52,891 nucleotides of DNA, from contig VGOZ01000011.1 of the NCBI GenBank assembly GCA_016875715.1, forward strand, positions 1-52,891, in the 5' to 3' direction. Source of the DNA: Chloroflexota bacterium (GTDB lineage: Bacteria; Chloroflexota; UBA6077; FW602-bin22). This document shows positions 7,006 through 15,159 of the stretch, in pieces; the stretch's first letter is position 1, and each line of letters starts with the position of its first letter. Under the pieces are notes generated by a model. The model had not been told where the DNA came from. It did no database searches and was given only the letters and a program-made list of their open reading frames with translations. The translations under genes were made by a program, and so were the position numbers.

Positions 7006-8942
7006 GTCACGTCCACCCGGCCGTCGTGTCGGGGCAGGCCTCGCAGGTAGTACACCGCTCCGGGGCGCCGCAGGCACGCGGGGAAGCGCGGGGCGACCTC
7101 GGAGCATTGGGCAAGCGGCTCGTCGCGGATGCCGCAGATGTAGCGAAGGAAGAACAGCGCCGTGGCCGCGCCCCAGCCATACCCTTCAGTATGCCACTCG
7201 CCTTCGATCGGCCAGTGCTCGTGCGCGATGCCCGGAAGGGGGCGACCTGTCTCGTGGGTCGGGGCGTCGATCGCGCGCCAGACGCGATCGCAGAGTTCCG
7301 CCACCGACTCGGCGAGCCAGTCCCACTCGCCCAACGCGCTGGCGGCTTCGAAGGCGGTCAGGGCGACCGGGGGCCACTCCAGCGGCGAGAATGACCCGTG
7401 CGCGGGGAGTCGCGTCAGGGAACGTCGCAGCAGTTCCCGCTGCGCTGCGTTGACATAACCGTGCATTGCCGGTGCGAGATGCATCGGGTCGCGCACGGCG
7501 ATCGCCGCGTTAGCCCGCCGATCGTGAAACCACCCGTCCCGCCACAACGTCTGTAGCCGCCGCTCGAATCGCTCGGCGTTCCGCGGCCAGTCGTCTGCGG
7601 GTAGACCTCTCGCCGAGCGCCAGCGAGTGAGCAGCGCACAGTCCGCCGCCATGGCCGCGGTGAGGTCCACTGGCTCGATCTCCTCGATGCCGCCCCCGCC
7701 ACTCTCCGCGTTGAAGCGCGGCGAGGCATCTTGACCCGACTCCCAACCGCAGAGGTAGTACACCCAGCCGCCCGGTGCCGCGCGGTTTGCCAGCCACCAG
7801 CGAAGGTATCGCTCCAATCCTGCGCGCACCGACCGATGCCATAAGGGATTCTCAGTCGACCCCGCGAGCAGCGCGATGCACCAGGCTGGCCAACACCACG
7901 AGGGGGCGGTGCCGCAGGGCTGGCCATCGCTGGTGACCATGTTTACCGACCCATCCTCGCGTATGCACGGGATGTTCGGTGCCGGCGAATTCCGGAAGAC
8001 GCCCGCAATGCTGCGTCGGGCGAGGTCCGGGTCGGCGTACGACAGGATCAGCGCGTCCAGGGCCGCTTCGGCCAGGACCTGGCGCGGGACCTGGATCTGC
8101 ATGCCATCCCAGGTGTCGCGCAGGATGCCTCGCGGATCGCGCATCGTGGCGCGCACGGTATCGAGGTCGTACTTCAGCCCCCGCCGCCAGTGATCGGGCC
8201 AGTCTCCTTCGAGTCGGGGTGTGCGTGAGGCTTCTTGCGCGGCGCGTCGCCACTGCCGTCGCCTTGAGGTCCCAGCGCGTTGGAGCGCGGACGTGGCCTC
8301 ACCCAGCGCCGCATCGGGTGCATCGGCCTGCCCAATCGCGAGTGTCAGGTCGCGCGAGGTGCTGCCGAACGCAAAGTCGAGCCACGCCTCGGCGGGCCGA
8401 GTCCGATCGGGCCACGTCAGTTCTAACGGGCTCTTCGCACGCGCGGCAGGCAGCACCGAGCACGCAAGCCCGAAGACCGATCCCTCCGCGTACGCACCGA
8501 GCATGCCATCGGCACCGTTCCCGAATCGACTGTAGAGTCCGAAATCCCAGTCACCGCTCTGACCGAGTTGCCGCGTGTAGGTCAGCCGAATGCGCACCGA
8601 TTCACCCGGCGCCCAATTTGCACGGGCCAGGATGTTCTTCCCGTCGAGCCAGAGGTCGAGTGTTGTCCGGCCACGCCGGAGGCGGAAGAACTCCGGCGAA
8701 TGCACGTCGCAGGTCAGGGGGCCAGTACCCCCGTCGTCGACCGCCAGGCCGAGGGTGTAGATCCATCGTCGGGAGTAGGGACCCGGATAAGACGGGAAAT
8801 GGAGCGTCGCGCCGAGGCTTCCATCGATGCGGACGACACCGCGTCGATCGATCCGCCAGGTGTGTTGGCGGTCGACGAGATATCCATGGGGCGTGTACGT
8901 CTCGCGCGGACGGGTACGCGCGAGGCGAGGAGGGACGGTCAG
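6945..8942 (-). CDS. Six-hairpin glycosidase-like protein, probable CTG start
   Basis: The C-terminal two thirds form an (alpha/alpha)6-type enzyme rich in Trp/Tyr with repeated helix pairs (SGQDASPRFN, EEIEPVDLTAAM, LSYADPDLARRS, EGEWHTEGYGWG), like GH63/GH78-related glucosidases. The first 150 residues look like a beta-sandwich. The first ATG/GTG/TTG in frame is GTG 8705, but 79 clearly protein-like residues precede it (WRIDRRGVVRIDG, YSRRWIYTLGLAVDDGG). The frame is closed by TAA shortly upstream of 8942, and the only workable start is a CTG at 8942 that overlaps the stop of the VanW gene (CTGA). That gives 665 residues. There is no signal peptide. Exact substrate unknown. Confidence 0.8.
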   Translation of the reverse strand: MTVPPRLARTRPRETYTPHGYLVDRQHTWRIDRRGVVRIDGSLGATLHFPSYPGPYSRRWIYTLGLAVDDGGTGPLTCDVHSPEFFRLRRGRTTLDLWLDGKNILARANWAPGESVRIRLTYTRQLGQSGDWDFGLYSRFGNGADGMLGAYAEGSVFGLACSVLPAARAKSPLELTWPDRTRPAEAWLDFAFGSTSRDLTLAIGQADAPDAALGEATSALQRAGTSRRRQWRRAAQEASRTPRLEGDWPDHWRRGLKYDLDTVRATMRDPRGILRDTWDGMQIQVPRQVLAEAALDALILSYADPDLARRSIAGVFRNSPAPNIPCIREDGSVNMVTSDGQPCGTAPSWCWPAWCIALLAGSTENPLWHRSVRAGLERYLRWWLANRAAPGGWVYYLCGWESGQDASPRFNAESGGGGIEEIEPVDLTAAMAADCALLTRWRSARGLPADDWPRNAERFERRLQTLWRDGWFHDRRANAAIAVRDPMHLAPAMHGYVNAAQRELLRRSLTRLPAHGSFSPLEWPPVALTAFEAASALGEWDWLAESVAELCDRVWRAIDAPTHETGRPLPGIAHEHWPIEGEWHTEGYGWGAATALFFLRYICGIRDEPLAQCSEVAPRFPACLRRPGAVYYLRGLPRHDGRVDVTYVVAPDGTVTARVAATSGE

Positions 8943-10726
8943 CGGCGTGTCCCCACGAGGATGAGGTTACGGGACGGGGCGAATCGCGACGAGGCGGAAT
9001 ATTGGTCGATGACCTGACCGCCCCGCGTGACCACCCGGTCGATCGCGGCGTCGAAGCCGGCCCGCGCCTCCTCGACCTGGATCGTCCGACCCGCGGCTAG
9101 GGTGGGCTCCTCCTGCCGGAAGATCGCGCTGTCTGCCGGGATCGACCGGCTCAACCGTGGGGCGGAAATCGCGACCGTCCAGTCGGGTCGGGTGCCGTGA
9201 AGTCGGAAGCGCAGGGTGGTTCGGTCGGTGGTCGCCTGCACCAGGATGGGGGCCCCCGTTGTGTTCGTGAACCGAAGATCGAGCGCGATCTTCTCGTCCA
9301 CCGCTGCATCGAGGCCCGTCAGCCCGCGTGGCGGTTGCCCGTAGCGGGGGATCCAGTAGAGATGGGAGGTGCGCTCCACGATGGGGAGCCCAAGGTGAAA
9401 CACGGCGTGGAACAACGTGTTTGCCACCTGACAGATTCCCCCGGCGACCGATGGCACGGTCTGAATGCCATCGCCGATCGCGATGATCCCGTACGCGACC
9501 TGATACCCATCGCGGAGTCTGGTCGGACCGATCGCGCGATTGAAGGAGAGAGTCTCTCCGGGGCGAATGAGGGTGCCGTTGATGCGACTCGCCGCCAGTT
9601 CCACGTTGTGATTCCGCTCCGGAATACCCGGCTGATAGAGCGTCGACGCCTCCACCACGATATCCGGGAATGCCATCGCGCGCGCTTCTTCGGTCGTGAC
9701 CCGAGGGGCGATCTCGCGGGTGGGCAGATCGATGACACGCGACGTAGAGAGTGCCCCGGCGAGGAGCATGGGCAGAGCCTCATCGGCGTTGAGTTCCCGC
9801 CCGACTCTTGCCGGCACGATCTCAATCTCGCTGCGCGCCCCGAAGGCGAATCTGGCGTTGCGCCACGCGCCCGATGCTTCGCGGGCGCGATCGCCGAGCC
9901 ACGCGAGGGGACGTGTGGGATGCGTCGCGAACCCGGCCACCGGACTCGCTCTGAACTCGTTCCAACTGGCGTGATCGCCACGGCTCAACGGCCACGTCGC
10001 GCCGTTTGCCTTCACCGTGAGTCCGGTTCCCATGAAGGCTTCGGCAGCCTGTCGCGCCCTGGCCAGATCCGCGGCCTGAGTTTGGAAGGGCACAGGCTCG
10101 AACGGCAGGTCGAGAGCGGTCCCGAAGTCACCGAACATGCGCTCGAGCCTTCTCGCCGTCTCGGTCTGGTTCAGGGCACGGCCCGTACGCCCGGCACGCT
10201 CCACAATCGACGTATCGGGCATCACGCGTAATTCTGGCTCCAGCGCTGCGAAATCGAGTTCCCGGGCGAGGTTCTGAATCGCTGCGCGCACGGGAGCCGC
10301 ATCCACGGAGAGCCGCGGTTCGATCGCGACCGGTGCTCCGCGTCCGGTGGTGGGCCAGAGCAGGACCTCACGCCGTAAGGGGATAGCCAGACGCTCGATC
10401 TCCTGAAGCGTCGGAACGGTATCCCGCGTCAGGCCCAGCGTTGTCGGGCTGACGGCGATCGACCTATCACCTGCATGGAGATCGATCAGCGTGGAAAGGT
10501 AGCGATCAACGCGCTCGCCGAAGAGCGCGGCTGCCTCGGGAATCGTCCTTCCGCCCAGATCGACGTCGTTGATGGTCACCTGGGCGCGCGTGCGGGGTTC
10601 CGGCAGCGCCAGCGCGAACCACATCGCGGCGGTCGCTACGAGGGCGATGGCACCGACGAGTAGGACGACGCCGAGGCCTGCGTTCGATCCGACCGGACCA
10701 GCTCGCCTCGCCGTCCCAGTACCCAC
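8939..10726 (-). CDS. VanW family protein with YoaR-like peptidoglycan-binding domains
   Basis: A 595-residue envelope protein. One membrane helix lies at about 17-40, followed by two repeats of the YoaR/PG-binding type (TINDVDLGGRTIPEA near 51, and a second before 350), then the VanW domain at about 360-510 (RPGETLSFNRAIGP, SVAGGICQVANTLF, HLGLPIVERTSHLYW). It should be anchored outside the membrane with the VanW domain facing the wall. VanW domains occur near vancomycin-resistance and spore genes but their reaction is unknown. It lies 9 nt after the amidase gene and overlaps the glycosidase start. Confidence 0.92.
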   Translation of the reverse strand: MGTGTARRAGPVGSNAGLGVVLLVGAIALVATAAMWFALALPEPRTRAQVTINDVDLGGRTIPEAAALFGERVDRYLSTLIDLHAGDRSIAVSPTTLGLTRDTVPTLQEIERLAIPLRREVLLWPTTGRGAPVAIEPRLSVDAAPVRAAIQNLARELDFAALEPELRVMPDTSIVERAGRTGRALNQTETARRLERMFGDFGTALDLPFEPVPFQTQAADLARARQAAEAFMGTGLTVKANGATWPLSRGDHASWNEFRASPVAGFATHPTRPLAWLGDRAREASGAWRNARFAFGARSEIEIVPARVGRELNADEALPMLLAGALSTSRVIDLPTREIAPRVTTEEARAMAFPDIVVEASTLYQPGIPERNHNVELAASRINGTLIRPGETLSFNRAIGPTRLRDGYQVAYGIIAIGDGIQTVPSVAGGICQVANTLFHAVFHLGLPIVERTSHLYWIPRYGQPPRGLTGLDAAVDEKIALDLRFTNTTGAPILVQATTDRTTLRFRLHGTRPDWTVAISAPRLSRSIPADSAIFRQEEPTLAAGRTIQVEEARAGFDAAIDRVVTRGGQVIDQYSASSRFAPSRNLILVGTRR

Positions 10727-10735
10727 CCGCCGGCG

Positions 10736-12271
10736 TCAGGCCGAAGACGATCGCAGCGAGACCGGGATCAGCGCCCGGCGAGAGAGCGTCGCCTGGTCGA
10801 TGACGCGAGCGGCGACGGAGATGGGAGCGGTCTCGATCGCCCGGCCTTCCTGAACCAGCTTTGCCACGACGCCGCGGGCGCCCGCGCCTCGCAACTGAAC
10901 CGATCCTCGTATCGTGGCACTGGCACCCGGTTCGAGGGCATCGGGCAAACCCCATCGGAAAGGGAATCCGTTGGCACCACCGCCCGTGATGTCGACCGCG
11001 GTTCGCCAGATACCGTCCCGTGAGGGGTATCCGCGACTCGTATAGGTATCCCGCTCATCGTAGAGGAGGCTCGACGGTGGACCATCGCTGGCGACCGTCC
11101 CAGTTCCAACGTTGCGGACCTCGAGAGTCACCTCCATGGTGCCGTTGCTGACGAATGTATCGCTGTTGAGCCTCATCGCGGTGATGCGCACGTCGGCGGT
11201 GGGGCGCGCGCCGAGGTAGCTGACTACCTGCTCTCGCAGGCCCGCGAGCTGAGCGTAGAGTTGGTCGCCGGGGCAGGCCGTGCCCTGGCCTGGTCTGTAG
11301 CCAATGGCGTCGCGATGCCCCATCAGATTGCTCATGGGGCCGTCCACGAACCAGGACGAGTCGAGCGGATCGATGAAACGGGCGCGGTCGGCGATCAGCC
11401 GCGCGAGAGCGGTGCGCATCTCCATAGGCACCGCGGCTGACGTGAACGTGCCAAGGCAGGCGATGCCGATCGAGCCAGAATTGTGGCCGTAGGCGTGGCC
11501 CGCTTCTACACCGACGCCACCGTAACGTCCCTCGTAGATCTTGCCGTCGCGGTCGATCAAATAGTTGTACCCAATGTCGCCCCAGCCAAGGGTCCTAGCG
11601 TGGTAATAATGGACGGCCCGCACGGTGGCCGAGGGATCGGCCTCTCCGTTCGCCGTAGCCGTGTGGTGGACCACCACTTTCTGGGGCGTGAAGTACCTCG
11701 GTGTCCATAGCTCGGCGCCCCGCTCGTCGTAACGAAGCTTCTCGTCCGCGCGCCAGGCCGCTCGGGAGATCACGGGCACCGTCACAGCCGACTGCAGGGC
11801 GATAGCCCGAGGGAAGTTCGTACCGTCCTCGGACGCGTCGATGAGGTCGATAGACACCGTATCGGTTGGTGCGTCGGCACCAAGCTGGAAGAATCGCGCT
11901 CGGCTGGTCAGGACGAGATCGCCAAACCAGGGGTCGCCGGTGGCGGGATCGCCGTGCATCTCGGTGGTGGTAACGGGCACCCATGGACCGAACGTCACTC
12001 CGTCGGCGCTGGTGCGGACGCGGAGGCCGGCGATCGGCTTCCGCCACACCGAACCAATGGCATTGAAGCTGTAGGGCGCGCGGACGATCTCGCCGACCGC
12101 GCCGTGCGGCGCGTCCGCGGCGATGCGGAATCCTTCGCTCCGGGCGGCACCGCGCCACCGCCAGCCCCGCGTCGGCGCGGGCTCCGGCGACGCCTCGCCG
12201 CCGACGACTCCTCCCAGGAGCGCCGCCCCGACACCGAGCACGAACTGTCGCCTCGTCAGAACAGCCGTCAC
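10736..12271 (-). CDS. TAT-exported N-acetylmuramoyl-L-alanine amidase (PGRP domain)
   Basis: A 511-residue secreted amidase. The N-terminus TRRQFVLGVGAALLGG is a twin-arginine signal. Residues 40-165 form a beta-rich domain. The PGRP/Ami_2 domain at about 168-350 shows the zinc ligands H202 or H203 (VVHHTATA), H319 (MGHRDAIG) and C333 (ACPGD), plus YNYLIDRDGKIYEGR. A CARDB-like beta domain fills 355-490. It should cleave the amide bond between MurNAc and the stem peptide. The GTG start sits 6 nt after TACACT. It is the first gene of the unit with VanW and glycosidase genes. Confidence 0.95.
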   Translation of the reverse strand: MTAVLTRRQFVLGVGAALLGGVVGGEASPEPAPTRGWRWRGAARSEGFRIAADAPHGAVGEIVRAPYSFNAIGSVWRKPIAGLRVRTSADGVTFGPWVPVTTTEMHGDPATGDPWFGDLVLTSRARFFQLGADAPTDTVSIDLIDASEDGTNFPRAIALQSAVTVPVISRAAWRADEKLRYDERGAELWTPRYFTPQKVVVHHTATANGEADPSATVRAVHYYHARTLGWGDIGYNYLIDRDGKIYEGRYGGVGVEAGHAYGHNSGSIGIACLGTFTSAAVPMEMRTALARLIADRARFIDPLDSSWFVDGPMSNLMGHRDAIGYRPGQGTACPGDQLYAQLAGLREQVVSYLGARPTADVRITAMRLNSDTFVSNGTMEVTLEVRNVGTGTVASDGPPSSLLYDERDTYTSRGYPSRDGIWRTAVDITGGGANGFPFRWGLPDALEPGASATIRGSVQLRGAGARGVVAKLVQEGRAIETAPISVAARVIDQATLSRRALIPVSLRSSSA

Positions 12272-12277
12272 CCGCCG

Positions 12278-12283
12278 AGTGTA
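12278..12283 (-). promoter_or_regulatory. -10 element TACACT, leaderless type
   Basis: TACACT on the minus strand ends 6 nt before the GTG of the amidase gene at 12271, placing the transcript start at the start codon. Confidence 0.5.
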
Positions 12284-12323
12284 CGGAGCCGCCCTGCCAG
12301 GGCTCCATAGGATGATCTGGCCG

Positions 12324-12342
12324 CGAAACGTACCCGAAACGT
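12324..12342. repeat. Pair of CGAAACGT direct repeats, operator candidate
   Basis: CGAAACGT occurs at 12324-12331 and again at 12335-12342, an 11-nt period, about one helical turn. The pair lies some 40 nt upstream of the amidase -10 element in the 109-nt gap between cysM and the amidase gene. The arrangement suits a dimeric activator or repressor; the factor is unknown. Confidence 0.35.
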
Positions 12343-12380
12343 TAGAACATCAGCAGAAACCAGTGTCAGTGGCCGACCGG

Positions 12381-13367
12381 TCACCACATGATGCGGTTCG
12401 CGATCGCCTCCTCCGCGGCCTCGATCTCGCGGGTCCAAACCTCCGTGCTCAGGTACTTCCAGCCCCCGTCCGGGATGAGCCCGACGATGTCACCTGCGCC
12501 CAACTCGCGAGCGATCCGCTGGCATCCGTAGAGCACCGCACCGGCGGAGATCCCGGCGAACAGACCCTCCTCGCGCAGCAGCGCCTGGGTCCCGAGGATC
12601 GAATCGCGGGCCGAGACCAGCAGTTTGCGATCCAGGACGCTCGTGTCGAGAACCGGCGGAATGAACCCGTCCGCAAGCGATCGGAGTCCCTGGACCAGTT
12701 CGCCCTGTTCGGGCTCAACCGCCACGATACGCACCGCCGGATTGTGCTCCTTGAGCCTACGTCCGGTCCCCACGAGCGTCCCTCCGGTCCCAAGCCCGGC
12801 CACGAATGCGCTGACTTCCGGCAGGTCGCGGATGATTTCCGCGCCGGTCCCCTCGTAGTGGGCCCGCGGATTGTTTGGGTTCCCGTACTGGTACAGCATG
12901 TGATAGCGGGGATCATCCCGAGCCATCTCCTGGGCGACCCGAATGGCGCCGTTCGAGCCCTGTTCGCCCGGAGAAACGACGATCTCCGCGCCGTAGAGTT
13001 CAAGCACCTGACGGCGCTCGATGCTCACGTTCGAGGGCAACACGATCGTGACGCGATAGCCCTTGTGGCGCCCGATCATGGCCAGGCTTATGCCGGTGTT
13101 GCCGCTCGTCGGTTCGAGCAAGGTGTGCGCGGGGGTCAGGGCGCCGGACTCCTCGGCCGCCTCAACCATCTTGAGCGCGATCCGGTCCTTCACCGAACCG
13201 GTGGGATTCTGGCCCTCGAGCTTTGCCCAGATGCGAACGTCTGGCGACGGCGAGAGGCGGCGAAGGTGCACCAGCGGCGTGTTCCCGATCGCCGCGAGGA
13301 GCGAGGGGAAGGTCCGAGCTCTATCGCCCGCCGGCAACTGCGGGAAGGATCGCCACCACGTCGCCAT
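12381..13367 (-). CDS. cysM: PLP-dependent cysteine synthase, CysM type
   Basis: A 328-residue fold-type II PLP enzyme. K60 in NPTGSVKDR binds PLP; TSGNTGISLAM and GLGTGGTLVGTG bind the substrate carboxylate and the PLP phosphate. It forms cysteine from an activated serine and a sulfur donor. The preceding gene is a CysO-like sulfur carrier, so by analogy with the Mycobacterium CysM/CysO system the substrates are probably O-phosphoserine and CysO thiocarboxylate. The ATG at 13367 overlaps cysO by 47 bases; an in-frame TTG about 30 bases downstream is an alternative start nearer the cysO stop. Confidence 0.95.
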   Translation of the reverse strand: MATWWRSFPQLPAGDRARTFPSLLAAIGNTPLVHLRRLSPSPDVRIWAKLEGQNPTGSVKDRIALKMVEAAEESGALTPAHTLLEPTSGNTGISLAMIGRHKGYRVTIVLPSNVSIERRQVLELYGAEIVVSPGEQGSNGAIRVAQEMARDDPRYHMLYQYGNPNNPRAHYEGTGAEIIRDLPEVSAFVAGLGTGGTLVGTGRRLKEHNPAVRIVAVEPEQGELVQGLRSLADGFIPPVLDTSVLDRKLLVSARDSILGTQALLREEGLFAGISAGAVLYGCQRIARELGAGDIVGLIPDGGWKYLSTEVWTREIEAAEEAIANRIMW

Positions 13368-13599
13368 CGGCGATCGCCGTCTCGAGGGAGGACAGGTAGC
13401 GGATGTCCTCTCCGTTGCGGTAGACGTTGATGAACCGATGCAACTGGCCGGACGGATCGGTGATGGATGCCCTGAGGCCGGGGTGGCTGTTCTCCAGCGA
13501 CTCGAGGATCGCCGCCATGGTGGATCCGGAGGCGGGTACGGCCGCCGCGCCGTTGGTGTGCTTCCTGAGCACGGGGGGGATGCGCACCTCGACCGCCAT
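13321..13599 (-). CDS. cysO: CysO-like ubiquitin-fold sulfur carrier (MoaD/ThiS family)
   Basis: A 92-residue beta-grasp protein. It matches Mycobacterium CysO closely along its length (IPPVLRKHTNG, FINVYRNGEDIRYL, AIADGDVVAILPAVAGG). CysO carries sulfur as a C-terminal Gly-Gly thiocarboxylate for CysM. Here the chain ends Gly-Gly-Arg, so the final Arg would have to be removed before activation. No Mec-type JAMM protease or MoeZ-like activating gene is in the window. The ATG at 13599 follows TATAGT by 10 nt with no Shine-Dalgarno. Confidence 0.93.
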   Translation of the reverse strand: MAVEVRIPPVLRKHTNGAAAVPASGSTMAAILESLENSHPGLRASITDPSGQLHRFINVYRNGEDIRYLSSLETAIADGDVVAILPAVAGGR

Positions 13600-13609
13600 T
13601 GGTTCCCAA

Positions 13610-13615
13610 ACTATA
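13610..13615 (-). promoter_or_regulatory. -10 element TATAGT for cysO
   Basis: TATAGT on the minus strand ends 10 nt before the cysO ATG at 13599, implying a leader of 3-4 nt. Confidence 0.45.
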
Positions 13616-13652
13616 GCATCGCATTTGCGAGAAGCTGGCTCTGGCACGATGC

Positions 13653-13658
13653 CATACT
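13653..13658 (+). promoter_or_regulatory. Candidate -10 element CATACT
   Basis: CATACT ends 6 nt before the ATG at 13665. Together with the cysO element it makes a 65-nt divergent promoter region. Confidence 0.35.
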
Positions 13659-13664
13659 GCCCCG

Positions 13665-15137
13665 ATGCAATGCCTCGCGCTCGTACTCTCGCTCGCACTC
13701 TCGGTCCTCACGGTGGGCGTGGCCCAGGCTGATGGTGCCCGTTTCGGTGCCGTAGAGGCGTTCTTTGCCGCCGACGCGGCTGATGCCGCGTCCGTGCGCT
13801 GGTCGCGCATCCTCGTTCCATGGGAGCGCGTCCAACCGGAGGGACCTGAGTCCTGGAACCTCGCGATAGCCGATGGCATCGTCGACGATGAGGTGCGACG
13901 GGGCAGAGAGTTGGTTGGCGTGTTGGTCAACACGCCGCGCTGGGCGGCCGAGACCGCCGACCGCCACAACACGGCGCCTCCACGTGGGCTGTTCCTTCCT
14001 ATCTCCGATCCCCAGAACGTCTGGGCGAGCTTTGCCCGCCGTGTCGCTGCCCAGTACCGCGACCGGATCGACACGTGGATCATCTGGAATGAGCCTGATG
14101 TCACCGACCCCCATCACGCCGGCTATGCCTGGAGCGGCACCACCGCGGAGTTCGTGCGGATGCAGCGGGTTGCGTATCAGGCAGTGCGCGAGGGAAACCC
14201 GCGCGCACGCTTGCTCCTGCCGGGCGCCACCTACTGGTGGGACGTTCGGCTGGGCCGTGAACAGTTCCTGGCCCGGTATCTTGCGATCGCGGACAAAGAT
14301 CCCGAGGCGCGCGCCAACGGCCACTACTTCGACGCCGTGCCCCTGCAGATCTACACCGATCCATTCACCTTGTTCGACGCCCCGCGCGCCTATCGGTCCA
14401 TCCTCGATCGCTACGCTCTCACAAAGCCGATCTGGATCACCGAGACGAACGCTCCCATCTGGGACGATCCAGATCGTCCCCTCACGCGCGGGCACTGGCG
14501 AGCGACGCAGCGGGAACAGGCGGCCTTCATCGTGCAGGGCTATGCGCTGGCGCTCGCCGCGGGGGTCGAGCGCATCTCGCTCTATAAGATGACCGAGCCG
14601 CCCACCTGGGTGCCGGGTTGGGAGACCTACGGCCTGGTACGGCCCGAGGATGGAGCGGTTCGGCCGGGTTATCACGCTCTTCAGACCGTACATCGGCTCT
14701 TTGGCGACGTCACCGGTGGACAGGTGTGGCAAGGCAATGGCGCGGTTGTCGTCCAGCTCCAGGAATCCGACCGTCGAATCCTGGTCGCGTGGTCCCGCGT
14801 TCCCAGGGCGCTGCGACTGACCATACCCGCCGTCGCCGCGTCGGCCACGGTCCATACGGCGGACGGGGGACAGATGTCGGTCAGCCCGACGTCCGGGGTC
14901 TATCGGCTCGATCTTGACCCCGCCACCCACGATACAGCGGTCGGGCAGCCCGGCGTCTATCTGGTGGGTGGGTCGCCGCTCATCATCGTCGAACCTGCGA
15001 CGGAGCCGCGGGTGGCCCTGACCGCGTTCCACGTTCAGCCGATCGCGAACCAGCCTGTCGCTCGTGCGGATGCTCTGCTCGCCGACCTAACTTCCGGCAT
15101 ACGGCGCGCCAACCGGCTGGCGGTCGCGCCGCGGTGA
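13665..15137 (+). CDS. Secreted clan GH-A glycosidase-like protein (GH39-like)
   Basis: A 490-residue exported protein. The signal peptide is residues 1-22 (ends GVAQADG). A TIM barrel spans about 25-350 with the two glutamates expected of clan A: E143 in IIWNEPDV (acid/base) and E260 in IWITETNAP (nucleophile), 117 residues apart. A beta-sandwich follows (355-465), as in GH39/GH5-type enzymes. Substrate unknown. It is monocistronic, divergent from cysO, and ends 22 nt from the convergent yvcK gene. Confidence 0.85.
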   Translation: MQCLALVLSLALSVLTVGVAQADGARFGAVEAFFAADAADAASVRWSRILVPWERVQPEGPESWNLAIADGIVDDEVRRGRELVGVLVNTPRWAAETADRHNTAPPRGLFLPISDPQNVWASFARRVAAQYRDRIDTWIIWNEPDVTDPHHAGYAWSGTTAEFVRMQRVAYQAVREGNPRARLLLPGATYWWDVRLGREQFLARYLAIADKDPEARANGHYFDAVPLQIYTDPFTLFDAPRAYRSILDRYALTKPIWITETNAPIWDDPDRPLTRGHWRATQREQAAFIVQGYALALAAGVERISLYKMTEPPTWVPGWETYGLVRPEDGAVRPGYHALQTVHRLFGDVTGGQVWQGNGAVVVQLQESDRRILVAWSRVPRALRLTIPAVAASATVHTADGGQMSVSPTSGVYRLDLDPATHDTAVGQPGVYLVGGSPLIIVEPATEPRVALTAFHVQPIANQPVARADALLADLTSGIRRANRLAVAPR

Positions 15138-15159
15138 CCCGACCGATTGGCAGCGTCGC

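Noticed and set aside
9197..10231. Plus-strand frame of 344 residues
   Set aside because: Antisense to the VanW gene; no recognisable domain.
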